The notes: generated by a model from the sequence alone, not told the origin. Counted from the first letter of the stretch, positions 8,810 through 17,607 are shown. The stretch: 30,050 nucleotides of DNA from F23-D06 sp002392325 (GCA_946624065.1 CAMORT010000030.1:1-30050); one strand, 5' to 3'. Translations and numbers: made by a program.

Positions 8810-8827
8810 GACATCCTACATTTTTTT
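8798..8827 (+). terminator. Intrinsic terminator after the TPR gene
   Basis: A perfect 14-base inverted repeat (arms 8798-8811 and 8814-8827) has GTAGGA pairing with TCCTAC, flanked by an A-run on one side and a T-run on the other. This is the structure of a bidirectional Rho-independent terminator. It contains the stop codon of the TPR gene and ends only 4 bases before the yidC -7 element. Confidence 0.75.
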
Positions 8828-8831
8828 TTCG

Positions 8832-8839
8832 TATTTTTG
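8832..8839 (+). promoter_or_regulatory. -7 element of yidC
   Basis: TATTTTTG is an exact TAnnTTTG match, 21 bases before the yidC ATG at 8861. The -33 position falls inside the terminator stem and has no TTTG, so the promoter may be -7-dependent. Confidence 0.6.
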
Positions 8840-8860
8840 CCGCCAATTAAAAATCAAAAC

Positions 8861-10789
8861 ATGGATAAGAATACTGTAATTGGATTGCTTTTGATTTTTG
8901 GACTGTTCATGGGATTCAGTTTCTATCAAACCCACAGAAACCAGAAGATTAGAGAAGAGCAAGAGAAGACGATGGCAGAGCAAGCTGCCAACCAAAAACA
9001 AGAACAAGAAACACTTTCTTTGGCCGACACGGTTGCCCAAACGGACACGACAGCTGTGAAGGAAACAAAATCCCCCGCACAAGTATTTTCAAACCCGCAG
9101 GTTTCCAATGAGGATGATTATGTGGTGGAAACCGATAAGGCGATTTACCGCTTCGGCAAAAAGGGCGGCTGCCTGAAGAGCGCCATACTGAAAGATGTGT
9201 ACCGCTACACACCCAAAGGGGAAACCAAACAACCGCTTGAGCTCTTTGCCGACGGCACCAATGAGATGAGTATCGGCCTCATGCTCCGTGACCAGACGGA
9301 AATCTCCACCAAAGACTGTTATTTCATTACCGACACCGAAGACACATTGAAGGTGGACGGGAAAAACAATACGCTTATTCTCCGCCTTTACCCCAATTAT
9401 AAGGGTGAGGCAGTGGAGTGCGGCATGCTGGACAACGCCTCCTACATCGAATACGCCTATTCGTTCAGCAACGAGGATTACCGTTTCGGATTCAAGATCC
9501 GTTTTGTGAACATGGAGGATTATCTCTATGCCAACAAGCATGATTATACGCTGGTTTGGAATGCCCAGCCGGAATGCGTGGAGAAAAACTATGAGTATGA
9601 GAAGAACATCACATCTGTCTATTATATGGACAATGTGAATGAGGTGGATAATTTGGATGAGCGCAAGGATGATAAGAAGGATTTCACTTCTCCGCTGAAA
9701 TGGGTGTCTTTCAAACAGCAGTTCTTCACCACTTGTCTGATTGTGGATGACGAGCCGTTCCAGTCAGGAACCCTGTCGGTGAATGTTCCCGACAAATCGG
9801 AACAGTCGGTTTTGAAAAACTGCAATGCGGAACTCGACTTTGAGATCAAAGACCTCAATAAGGGCGACTTCGGCATGTCCATGTATGTGGGTCCCAACCA
9901 GTACAAGTTACTGAAGACTTATGGTATGAAACTGGAGCGTCAGGTGCCGCTGGGATGGGGCTTCTTCCTGTTGCACTGGGTGAACCGCTTTGTCATTATT
10001 CCGGTGTTCAACTGGTTGGAGGCATACGGTTTGAGTTACGGTCTTATCATTCTGATACTCACCATTTTCATCAAGATTGTGGTGCTTCCGGTCAGTTACA
10101 AGACATATATGTCATCGGCCAAGATGCGTGCCCTGAAACCGGAAATCGAGGCCATTAACGCCCGTTATCCGAAGGATGAGGACATGATGAAGAAACAGCA
10201 GGCCACCATGAACCTGTACCGCAGTGCGGGCGTGAGTCCCGCTGGCGGTTGTGTGCCCATGTTGCTCCAAATGCCGATCCTTATCGCCATGTACCGGTTC
10301 TTCCCGGCCGCTTATGAGTTGCGCCAGCAATCGTTCCTCTGGGCTGAAGACCTGTCAACCTATGACTCCATCTGGGATTTCGGTTTCAATGTGCCGCTTT
10401 ATGGCGACCACATGAGCTTGTTCACCATTCTCATGACCATCGCCACGATTGTCTATACCTGGCTGAACAACAAGTTGATGAGCCCTACGCAAGGCAATAA
10501 GGACCAGCAGCGGATGATGAACATCATGATGTACATGATGCCGATCATGTTCCTCTTCATGTTCAACAATTTCGCATCCGCATTGACCTATTACTACCTG
10601 TTGTTCAACCTCGTCACCTTCCTGCAGATGTTCATCTTCCGCATGGCCGTTAATGAGGACAAACTTCGCGCCAAGATGCAGGAGAACATGAGGAAACCGG
10701 TGAAGAAGTCCAAATGGCAGTTGAAAATGGAAGAGATGCAGAAGCAGCAGGCCCAAATGATGAAACAACAGCAACAAAAACGCAAATAA
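8861..10789 (+). CDS. yidC: Membrane protein insertase YidC
   Basis: This 642-residue inner-membrane insertase places proteins into the membrane alone or with Sec. The ATG at 8861 is chosen because it begins the N-terminal anchor MDKNTVIGLLLIFGLFMGF; an in-frame ATG 24 bases upstream lies over the promoter. After the anchor come a charged linker, a large periplasmic beta-domain (about 80-350) and the conserved five-helix core (about 365-600). The core has AKMRALKPE, AGGCVPMLLQMPI and the coiled C1 region rich in Met. The position of the functional Arg of the hydrophilic groove (R366 in E. coli) is Lys405 here. The C-terminal tail is Lys/Gln-rich (KQQAQMMKQQQQKRK), consistent with ribosome contact. 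It is separated from the TPR gene by a terminator. Confidence 0.96.
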   Translation: MDKNTVIGLLLIFGLFMGFSFYQTHRNQKIREEQEKTMAEQAANQKQEQETLSLADTVAQTDTTAVKETKSPAQVFSNPQVSNEDDYVVETDKAIYRFGKKGGCLKSAILKDVYRYTPKGETKQPLELFADGTNEMSIGLMLRDQTEISTKDCYFITDTEDTLKVDGKNNTLILRLYPNYKGEAVECGMLDNASYIEYAYSFSNEDYRFGFKIRFVNMEDYLYANKHDYTLVWNAQPECVEKNYEYEKNITSVYYMDNVNEVDNLDERKDDKKDFTSPLKWVSFKQQFFTTCLIVDDEPFQSGTLSVNVPDKSEQSVLKNCNAELDFEIKDLNKGDFGMSMYVGPNQYKLLKTYGMKLERQVPLGWGFFLLHWVNRFVIIPVFNWLEAYGLSYGLIILILTIFIKIVVLPVSYKTYMSSAKMRALKPEIEAINARYPKDEDMMKKQQATMNLYRSAGVSPAGGCVPMLLQMPILIAMYRFFPAAYELRQQSFLWAEDLSTYDSIWDFGFNVPLYGDHMSLFTILMTIATIVYTWLNNKLMSPTQGNKDQQRMMNIMMYMMPIMFLFMFNNFASALTYYYLLFNLVTFLQMFIFRMAVNEDKLRAKMQENMRKPVKKSKWQLKMEEMQKQQAQMMKQQQQKRK

Positions 10790-10797
10790 ATTGTAAA

Positions 10798-10815
10798 GAC
10801 GCACATCCGTGTGTC
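10798..10815. repeat. Short imperfect inverted repeat between yidC and the DUF3276 gene
   Basis: GACGCAC (10798-10804) can pair with GTGTGTC (10809-10815) around an ATCC loop, with one G-U pair. No T-run follows, so it is not a canonical terminator. I recall GACGCAC/GTGCGTC palindromes as common intergenic repeats in Bacteroidales; this may be a worn copy. Confidence 0.4.
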
Positions 10816-10839
10816 CCAACCTAAAAAATATTAAAGATT

Positions 10840-11181
10840 ATGGAAAATCAAGACAAGAATGAAGTTTTATCGAGAGCTGTAAAAGCCGGTAAAAGAACTT
10901 ACTTTTTCGATGTGAAAAGTACGAAGACGGAAGAGTTGTATTTGACCATTACCGAAAGCAAACGCAAATTTAATGCTGAAACGGGTACATTTTTCTATGA
11001 GAAGCATAAAGTGTTCCTCTATAAAGAAGATTTTGATAAATTCCAGAACGCTTTGAGTGGAGTTATTGATTTCATCCGTACCGGCAAGGTTCCGGAAGAC
11101 ACGATGTTCGAACCCGAGAACGACAACTTCGGTGATGATGGTAAAATTGATGTCAGTTTCGAAGATTTAGACCGCGCATAA
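10840..11181 (+). CDS. DUF3276 PUR-family nucleic-acid-binding protein
   Basis: The 113-residue protein matches the DUF3276 family, whose fold is that of the eukaryotic PUR-alpha single-stranded DNA/RNA-binding repeat. Visible family features are GKRTYFFDVKSTK, ELYLTITESKRKF, the HKVFLYKEDFDKF strand-helix segment, and an acidic tail (about 90-113, DDGKIDVSFEDLDRA). It is intact and of normal length. The terminal TAA overlaps the ATG of parA by one base (TAATG), which implies translational coupling. No promoter matching TAnnTTTG is seen between yidC and this gene, so it may be transcribed from yidC. Confidence 0.85.
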   Translation: MENQDKNEVLSRAVKAGKRTYFFDVKSTKTEELYLTITESKRKFNAETGTFFYEKHKVFLYKEDFDKFQNALSGVIDFIRTGKVPEDTMFEPENDNFGDDGKIDVSFEDLDRA

Positions 11182-11954
11182 TGGGCAAGATAGTCGCAAT
11201 TGTTAACCAGAAGGGAGGAGTGGGGAAGACCACGACTGCCGTCAATCTGGCCGCATCATTGGCGGTGCTTGACTTCAAGGTCCTTCTCATCGATGCCGAC
11301 CCGCAGGCCAACGCTTCCAGCGGCGTGGGCTATGAGCAGGTGGATGACGCGTGCAGCATTTACGACTGTATGATCGGCAACCGCATGCCTCAAGAGGCCA
11401 TTGTGCCGACCAAAATCCCGCACATGGACCTGCTGCCCGCCACCATTGACCTGGTAGGCGCCGAGATTGAGATGATTGCTTTCGACCGCCGTGAGTACCG
11501 CATGAAAGATGCCATCTACACGCTGAAGAATGACTACGACTTCATCTTTATCGATTGCGCCCCCTCGCTCGGACTTATCACACTGAACTCTCTGGTGGCC
11601 GCCGACTCAGTGCTCATTCCCGTGCAGTGCGAGTATTTCGCCTTGGAAGGCCTCGGCAAATTGCTGAACACCGTGCGTCTCGTACAGTCCAACATGAACC
11701 CGGAACTGGCAATTGAGGGTATCCTGCTGACCATGTACACATCCCGCTACAAGTCATCCAACGCCGTGGTGGAAGATGTGAAACTCCATTGCAAGGATAT
11801 CGTGTTCAACACCGTGATTTCCAGAAATGTACGATTGAGCGAGGCCCCGAGTTTCGGCAAACCTATCGTGCTGTATGATGTGCAGTCGCGCGGAAATACC
11901 AACTACCTGAACCTGGCCAAGGAATTTCTGCTGAAGAACGGTTACACCATTTAA
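11181..11954 (+). CDS. parA: Chromosome-partitioning ATPase ParA (Soj)
   Basis: The 257-residue protein is a MinD/ParA P-loop ATPase that moves the origin region together with ParB and parS. It begins directly with the deviant Walker A motif (KGGVGKT at 11-17, with the signature lysine) and has the DADPQAN switch and the Walker B-like FIFIDCAPSLG. The length suits a chromosomal Soj-type ParA without an N-terminal HTH, so it does not act as its own repressor as plasmid ParAs do. It overlaps the DUF3276 stop by one base and is followed by parB after 12 bases. No parS palindrome was found in the window. Confidence 0.96.
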   Translation: MGKIVAIVNQKGGVGKTTTAVNLAASLAVLDFKVLLIDADPQANASSGVGYEQVDDACSIYDCMIGNRMPQEAIVPTKIPHMDLLPATIDLVGAEIEMIAFDRREYRMKDAIYTLKNDYDFIFIDCAPSLGLITLNSLVAADSVLIPVQCEYFALEGLGKLLNTVRLVQSNMNPELAIEGILLTMYTSRYKSSNAVVEDVKLHCKDIVFNTVISRNVRLSEAPSFGKPIVLYDVQSRGNTNYLNLAKEFLLKNGYTI

Positions 11955-11966
11955 AAAGAGAAGAGT

Positions 11967-12848
11967 ATGAGTGCTAAAAACGATAAACCCCTTGGAAGGG
12001 GCCTGGATGCCATCTTGGGTGGGGTGAAGATACCCTCTGCCAATCCGCAATCCCATCATACGGTGGGAAGCAACAGTTTTATCAAACTGGAATCCATCGA
12101 GGCGAACCCCTATCAGCCCAGAACCAAGTTTGATGAGGAGGAGCTTCAGGAACTCGCCCAGTCTATCAAGACCTACGGCCTGATACAACCGGTGACGGTG
12201 CGCCCCGTTGAGAATGGCAAGTACCAGCTCATCTCCGGTGAACGCCGGTTCCGCGCGGCGAAACTCGCCGGACTGACCGAGATACCCGCATTTGTGCGTA
12301 CGGCGGACGATGTGCAGACCGTGCAAATGGCTCTTGTGGAGAATATCCAACGCTCCGACCTGAATGCCATTGAAATCGCCTTGAGCTACCAGATGCTGAT
12401 GGAAGAGTGCAACCTTTCGCAAACGGATATCGCCAGTAAAGTGGGCAAAAACCTCAGTACGATTTCCAATTACCTGCGACTGCTCAAGCTCTCCACCGAT
12501 GCGCAGGTGGCTGTCCGCGACAACCGCATCTCGATGGCGCATGCACGCGCTATCGTACCCGTGGAAGACGAGCAACTGCAGCAGAAAATTGTCAAACAGA
12601 TTGAGAATGAGGCGCTTTCGGTACGACAAACAGAATCCCTTGTGAAAAAACTGTTGTCGGAGTCCAAAACTCCCAAGACAAAAGTGAAAATCACCCTGTC
12701 GGACGAAGTGCGCAACTTCCAGTCGGATTTGTCCAAGAAACTCAAAACTAAAGTTAATATCCGCAAGGACATCTCCGGAAAGGGCTCTCTGACGATTCCG
12801 TTCAACTCCGATGAAGAATTGAAAAGAATCATCCAAATCTTGCAATAA
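11967..12848 (+). CDS. parB: Chromosome-partitioning protein ParB (Spo0J)
   Basis: The 293-residue ParB is a CTP-dependent DNA clamp that loads at parS and works with ParA. The N-terminal ParA-contact motif (GRGLDAILGG, about 8-20) is followed by the CTPase domain with NPYQPR and GERRFRAAK. Next is the HTH region, with NIQRSDLNAIEIA and LSQTDIASKVGKNLSTISN (about 125-170). A Lys-rich linker leads to the C-terminal dimerisation domain. All expected parts are present. It lies 12 bases after parA and 40 bases before the DUF5683 gene. Confidence 0.96.
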   Translation: MSAKNDKPLGRGLDAILGGVKIPSANPQSHHTVGSNSFIKLESIEANPYQPRTKFDEEELQELAQSIKTYGLIQPVTVRPVENGKYQLISGERRFRAAKLAGLTEIPAFVRTADDVQTVQMALVENIQRSDLNAIEIALSYQMLMEECNLSQTDIASKVGKNLSTISNYLRLLKLSTDAQVAVRDNRISMAHARAIVPVEDEQLQQKIVKQIENEALSVRQTESLVKKLLSESKTPKTKVKITLSDEVRNFQSDLSKKLKTKVNIRKDISGKGSLTIPFNSDEELKRIIQILQ

Positions 12849-12888
12849 TCCGCAGTTTCTTTCGTTTGTTTTTTGTAGTAACAAGAAC

Positions 12889-13476
12889 ATGAACTGCCGG
12901 ATTTTTACACTTATTTTATTCAGTATTATCCTGTCGGGTAACCCATTGTGGGCCCAGCAGGATTCTGTTGTTGTTGATGCGGCGCATAAAGGCAAAGCGG
13001 ATACCGTCAAAGTGTCCAAACACAGTCCTACCACCGCCATGCTCTTGTCGATCATTCCCGGGGGTGGCCAAATCTACAACAAGAAATACTGGAAACTTCC
13101 CATAGTGTATGGTCTTATAGGCGCTTCCTCGTATTTCATCTACTATTCGGCCGACAAGATGATCATGTACCGTAACGAGTATATCAATCGCCATACGGAA
13201 GGCAATGAGGCATTGCTGATACCAAGTCTTGCCGACAAGAATGATGAGAATATCATTGAGTTGAAAAACAGGAACCAGCGGTATATGGAAATCGCCATCG
13301 GCGTCACCGCCATCTTTTATGCGCTGAATATTATCGACGCGATGGTGGACGCCCATTTTTACGATTTTGACATCTCAGACGATCTGTCGCTGCGTCTTTC
13401 ACCGAATTTGATCAGCCCTACAATGGCGAACATGCGTCCCGCTTATGGCATTACCTTAAATTTTAAATGGAAATAA
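12889..13476 (+). CDS. DUF5683 membrane protein
   Basis: The 195-residue protein has a signal peptide (residues 1-22, ending LWAQ) and the DUF5683 core: TTAMLLSIIPGGGQIYNKKYWK followed by a hydrophobic helix (IVYGLIGASSYFIYYSA), then a second one (IAIGVTAIFYALNIIDAMVDAHFYD). The central hydrophilic loop is Glu/Asn-rich. DUF5683 has no established function; the PGGGQ-Y-K motif resembles that of small TM2-like membrane proteins. The protein lies between parB and dapB, separated from dapB by one base, an order I recall as common in Bacteroidales. Involvement in cell division or envelope assembly would be only a guess. Confidence 0.85.
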   Translation: MNCRIFTLILFSIILSGNPLWAQQDSVVVDAAHKGKADTVKVSKHSPTTAMLLSIIPGGGQIYNKKYWKLPIVYGLIGASSYFIYYSADKMIMYRNEYINRHTEGNEALLIPSLADKNDENIIELKNRNQRYMEIAIGVTAIFYALNIIDAMVDAHFYDFDISDDLSLRLSPNLISPTMANMRPAYGITLNFKWK

Positions 13477-13477
13477 T

Positions 13478-14212
13478 ATGAAATTCGCAATATTAGGATA
13501 TGGCAAGATGGGAAAACTCGTGGAGGAACTTTTGCTTCAGGACAAACACGAGATTTCGGTTATCATAGACAACGAGGATGATTGGAAACATAAAATGGAT
13601 GCATTCCGCAAATCGGATGTGGCCATAGATTTCTCCATGCCTTCTGTCGTTGTGGCGAATATGTTCCGTGCTTTTGAGAATCATATCCCTATAGTGGTGG
13701 GCACAACAGGTTGGTTGGACCATTATGATGAAGTGCGGGAATATTGTGAGAGACACTGCGCTTCATTGGTTTACGGGTCCAATTTCAGCATAGGCGCCAA
13801 TCTGTTCATGCAACTCAATAAGGACCTTGCCATGTTGATGGAACCACAATCCCAATACACGGCTTGGGTTGAGGAAACGCACCATACCGAGAAAAAGGAC
13901 GCGCCCAGCGGCACGGCTATCCGTCTTGCCGAAGATCTGCTCCAGCTTGTGAAACGCTATTCACTGTGGGAACTGACTGGCAGTTCTGCTGCGGATGATG
14001 TTCTTCCCATCCAAGCGCATAGGGAGGGGACTGTGCCGGGCATCCATACCATTCATTGGGATTCTCCAGAAGATGAGATTACCATAACACACACTGCGCA
14101 TAACCGCAAGGGCTTTGCCAGAGGCGCCATCAAAGCCGCCATCTGGCTTACCCGTCACTCCGGCATCTTCGACTTCCAACGCATTGCCCTGGAACTGAAC
14201 AATGGACAATAA
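13478..14212 (+). CDS. dapB: 4-hydroxy-tetrahydrodipicolinate reductase
   Basis: DapB reduces 4-hydroxy-tetrahydrodipicolinate with NAD(P)H in the diaminopimelate/lysine pathway, which supplies peptidoglycan. The 244-residue protein has the nucleotide-binding motif GYGKMGK at 7-13 and VGTTGW at 74-79. The catalytic pair His135-His136 precedes the substrate-binding KKDAPSGTA (139-147). It is slightly shorter than the E. coli enzyme (273 residues), as is usual in this phylum. It starts one base after the DUF5683 gene, so the two are very likely co-translated. It is followed by an 82-base gap with 9-base repeats and then lepB. Confidence 0.96.
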   Translation: MKFAILGYGKMGKLVEELLLQDKHEISVIIDNEDDWKHKMDAFRKSDVAIDFSMPSVVVANMFRAFENHIPIVVGTTGWLDHYDEVREYCERHCASLVYGSNFSIGANLFMQLNKDLAMLMEPQSQYTAWVEETHHTEKKDAPSGTAIRLAEDLLQLVKRYSLWELTGSSAADDVLPIQAHREGTVPGIHTIHWDSPEDEITITHTAHNRKGFARGAIKAAIWLTRHSGIFDFQRIALELNNGQ

Positions 14213-14250
14213 ACTATGATATGGACTAACTCCTTCCCCTTACCTTCAAC

Positions 14251-14292
14251 CTTATAAATTCAAACTTTAGAAACCTTACAAACTTTATAAAA
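14251..14292. repeat. Tandem degenerate 9-base repeats in the lepB leader
   Basis: On the plus strand: CTTATAAATTCAAAC (15 bases), TTTAGAAAC, CTTACAAAC, TTTATAAAA. The ATG of lepB follows two bases later. The unit YTTANAAAC and its orientation relative to the gene are the same as upstream of ribBA. Confidence 0.7.
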
Positions 14293-14294
14293 AT

Positions 14295-15935
14295 ATGACA
14301 ATCTCCACCACAGCATTAATTATCATTTTGGCGTTTATCTTCCTTGGGTGGCAAATCGGCCTTTGGGGAATATTCAAAAAGGCGGGCCTGGCTCCGTGGA
14401 AATCGCTTATACCATTTTACAATATTTGGCTGTGGGTTCGCCAAGTCATTGAACGCCCGTGGTGGTGGTTCCTCATCTTCCTGATTCCATATTTGGGTAT
14501 TTTCATGTTCTTTTACATGATCTGGGAGACCATTCATCAGTTCAACAAATACGGGTATGCCGCCTTGATTCTCGGCACCCTTTTTTTCATGTTCTACATG
14601 CCCTATTTGGGATTTGCGCCGCGAGAGAAGTTTTTGCATAGGGATGAGTTGCCGAAAATAAAGAAAACCAGCGCACAATCGTGGATTGACGCGCTGATCT
14701 TTGCGGTGGCCGCCGCCTATATCATCCGCACCTGTTGGTTCGAACTGTACAAGATACCGACATCCTCCATGGAAAGCTCCTTGATGGTGGGTGATTTCCT
14801 GTCGGTGAGCAAAATCGCTTACGGCGTGCGCGTGCCCAACACGCCGATTGCCGTTCCGTTTGTGCACAACAAGATGCCGCTGACCAAGTATGCGAAATCC
14901 TACAGCGAGATCATTAAACTGCCCTATATCCGTTCCAAGGCCCTCAAACCGATTCGCAACAACGATGTGGTCGTTTTCAATTATCCTGACGGCGACACGG
15001 TCGCGATGGAGCGTCAGGCGGAAAGTTACTATGCCATTGTGCGTGAGTACGAGGCCATGTTCAACCCGAATGCTCTGCCGGAGGAGAAAGAGAACAACTA
15101 TTACCGCTACAGTCCGGAAACCATCGCGATGATGCAGCAGAAATATCCGGGACCCTATTATCCGGGGAAAGGCCGTGATGTGGTGATGAAAGAGTACAAA
15201 GTGGTGGCACGCCCTGTGGACAAACGCGAGAATTATGTCAAACGCTGTATTGCCGTGGCGGGCGACGAACTGAAGATCGTGGGCAAGCAAGTGTATATAA
15301 ACGGCAAACCAGCAAACAACCCCAACCGTCTGCAATATTCCTACTATGTTACGCATCCTACGGGCATGCAACTTTCCCTGAAAAAACGTAAAGAGTTGGA
15401 TATCAATGAGGAAGATGCCCAGAAGGTGGATGCCTATGCGTATGTTTTCCGCTTGAATGCGGCGCAGAAGTCCAAAATTGAGAAGATGGGTTATACGGTT
15501 CAGGTTATCGAGGACAAGCCCGGTGTGTTTGACCCGTCCATTTTCCCGCATTCTCCGAATTACCAATGGAATAAGGACAATTTCGGTCCGTTGGTAGTGC
15601 CTGCCAAAGGAATGACCGTGGCGCTGGATACGCAGAATATCGTGCTGTATGACAAAATCATCCATCAATATGAAGGCAATGATTTGGCTGTTAAAGACGG
15701 TAAGATATACATCAACGGCAAGGTGGCCACGCATTACACCTTCAAGATGAATTACTATTTCATGATGGGCGACAACCGTCACAACTCGGCGGATTCCCGT
15801 TTCTGGGGTTTTGTGCCTGAGGATCATGTTGTGGGTAAAGCTTCATTGGTGTGGTTGTCGGTGGACAAGTTCAAAGACTTTGGCGAGAAAGGCAAGATCC
15901 GCTGGAACCGCATGTTCAAGAAGATAAAGATGTAA
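14295..15935 (+). CDS. lepB: Signal peptidase I, long Bacteroidota type
   Basis: The 546-residue protease cleaves signal peptides of exported proteins at the outer face of the inner membrane. Residues 1-110 form an extra hydrophobic domain with about four membrane helices (DUF5684-like), and a further anchor helix lies at about 130-148. The catalytic serine is Ser158 in PTSSM and the general-base lysine is Lys316 in YVKRCIAVAGDE. The conserved GDNRHNSADSRFWGFVP box lies near the C-terminus. Between the two catalytic residues is a large insertion (about 185-300), and a second one follows Lys316, so the protein is much longer than E. coli LepB (324 residues). It starts two bases after a repeat tract and is followed by the S41 protease gene after 34 bases. 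Confidence 0.95.
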   Translation: MTISTTALIIILAFIFLGWQIGLWGIFKKAGLAPWKSLIPFYNIWLWVRQVIERPWWWFLIFLIPYLGIFMFFYMIWETIHQFNKYGYAALILGTLFFMFYMPYLGFAPREKFLHRDELPKIKKTSAQSWIDALIFAVAAAYIIRTCWFELYKIPTSSMESSLMVGDFLSVSKIAYGVRVPNTPIAVPFVHNKMPLTKYAKSYSEIIKLPYIRSKALKPIRNNDVVVFNYPDGDTVAMERQAESYYAIVREYEAMFNPNALPEEKENNYYRYSPETIAMMQQKYPGPYYPGKGRDVVMKEYKVVARPVDKRENYVKRCIAVAGDELKIVGKQVYINGKPANNPNRLQYSYYVTHPTGMQLSLKKRKELDINEEDAQKVDAYAYVFRLNAAQKSKIEKMGYTVQVIEDKPGVFDPSIFPHSPNYQWNKDNFGPLVVPAKGMTVALDTQNIVLYDKIIHQYEGNDLAVKDGKIYINGKVATHYTFKMNYYFMMGDNRHNSADSRFWGFVPEDHVVGKASLVWLSVDKFKDFGEKGKIRWNRMFKKIKM

Positions 15936-15969
15936 TTTTGATTTTAACTGGAAACACTATAACGATTAA

Positions 15970-17607
15970 ATGATGAAAAAGATAATGACAGTCTTAGTGG
16001 GACTGATGTTGATGACATCCCCGCTAATGGCGCAGAACGATTTCGAGATTGCCAAGAATGTGGACATTTTCGTGTCCATTCTGAAGGAATTGAACGAGAA
16101 ATACGCTGATGAGATTTCACCCGGACAGCTCACCCAAACCGCTATTGATGCCATGTTGGAGAGTCTGGACCCCTACACGGTGTATTATCCGGAATCGCAG
16201 ATAGAGGATTACCGTCTGATGACTACGGGACAATACGGTGGGGTGGGAGCCCTGATTATGCAACGGGGCGATGATGTGGTGATTTCCGAGCCTTATGAGG
16301 GTTCTCCGGCAGCCAAGGCGGGCGTGCGCGCGGGTGATATCATCCGCAAAGTGAACAACCAGTCGCTCGAAGGGAAGAAATCCGACGATGTGAGCACGGC
16401 CATGAAAGGACAGCCCGGTTCCACACTGGTGCTGGAGGTGTTCCGTCCCTCGGCTAACAAAACCATGACATTCAACATTGTCCGTGAGGAAATAAAACTG
16501 CCCAACATCCCATATTCCGGAATGCTGGACAACAATATCGGATACCTCAAACTTGACCAGTTTACCGATAAGGCCGGTTCTGAAGTCCGTGAGAGTTTCA
16601 TGAAACTGAAAGAAGAGGGCATGAAGTACTTCATTTTGGATCTCCGCAATAACGGCGGCGGTCTGGAAGGTGAAGCGGTCAAAATCATGAATCTTTTTGT
16701 GGATAAGGGTATTACTATCGTTGAGAACAAGGGGAAAATTCCAGAGCAGCAACATGTTTTTAAAACAGTGGCCAATCCGGTAGATAAGGATATTCCGATT
16801 GTGGTGCTTGTGAATGAGCATAGCGCATCCGCTTCCGAGATTGTCTCCGGCGCCTTTCAGGATCTGGACCGCGCCGTTATCGTGGGAAAGAAAACATACG
16901 GCAAAGGTCTTGTGCAGAATATCCTTCCGCTCGACTACAACACGAGTCTGAAAATCACAGTGGCCAAATATTACATCCCGTCCGGACGCTGCGTGCAGAA
17001 TATCGATTACTTTGAGAACGATTCGGCAAAGGCGGCCAAGATTCCGGATTCTTTGGCGGTGGCGTTCAAAACCAAAAACGGTCGCACCGTGTACGACAAG
17101 GGTGGGGTGGAACCCGATGTGATCACCCAGGACAGTCTGTTAAGTGACATCCTCTTCACCTTGGTGACCAATAACCTGATTTTTGATTTTGCCAATGACT
17201 ATCGCGCCAAACACGAAACCATTCCTCCGGCGGATAAGTTCAGAATAGATGACCAACTTTATGCTGAATTTGTTGATTTTCTGAAAGATAAGGATTATTC
17301 GTATAAATCCGAAACCGAAGAAGTGTTGGAGAAACTCAAGAAATCGGCCGAAAACGAGAAACTCTTTTCTTCCATCGAACCCTATTACAATCAATTGCTG
17401 AAAAAACTGGAGGAGGAGAAGAAGAACGACCTTCAGAAATATAAAGCGGAGATTTGCAGTTATCTGGCTTCCGAAATCGCCGTTCGCTATTATTATCAGA
17501 AAGGCCGGATCATCAATATGCTGAATGAGGATCCCGATATCGCGATGGCGAAATCCGTTCTGCTTGACACCCAACGATATAACTCCATTTTGTCACCTAA
17601 AAAATAA
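15970..17607 (+). CDS. S41 family C-terminal processing peptidase (CtpA-like)
   Basis: The 545-residue exported serine protease belongs to the carboxyl-terminal processing family and acts in the periplasm. It has a signal peptide (MMKKIMTVLVGLMLMTSPLM, then AQ); a start three bases later at the second Met is equally possible. A PDZ domain covers about 88-170 (GGVGALI, SPAAKAGVRAGDIIRKVN). The peptidase domain carries SASASE at 285-290 with Ser287 as the likely nucleophile, and Lys312 in TYGKGLVQ, 25 residues later, as in E. coli Prc. A charged helical C-terminal region (about 420-545) is Bacteroidota-like. The stop TAA overlaps the ATG of the next gene by one base. Confidence 0.93.
   Translation: MMKKIMTVLVGLMLMTSPLMAQNDFEIAKNVDIFVSILKELNEKYADEISPGQLTQTAIDAMLESLDPYTVYYPESQIEDYRLMTTGQYGGVGALIMQRGDDVVISEPYEGSPAAKAGVRAGDIIRKVNNQSLEGKKSDDVSTAMKGQPGSTLVLEVFRPSANKTMTFNIVREEIKLPNIPYSGMLDNNIGYLKLDQFTDKAGSEVRESFMKLKEEGMKYFILDLRNNGGGLEGEAVKIMNLFVDKGITIVENKGKIPEQQHVFKTVANPVDKDIPIVVLVNEHSASASEIVSGAFQDLDRAVIVGKKTYGKGLVQNILPLDYNTSLKITVAKYYIPSGRCVQNIDYFENDSAKAAKIPDSLAVAFKTKNGRTVYDKGGVEPDVITQDSLLSDILFTLVTNNLIFDFANDYRAKHETIPPADKFRIDDQLYAEFVDFLKDKDYSYKSETEEVLEKLKKSAENEKLFSSIEPYYNQLLKKLEEEKKNDLQKYKAEICSYLASEIAVRYYYQKGRIINMLNEDPDIAMAKSVLLDTQRYNSILSPKK

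Noticed and set aside
10840..12848. parS site or replication origin near parAB
   Set aside because: I looked for the TGTTTCACGTGAAACA-type palindrome and for a dnaA-like box cluster and found neither within the window.
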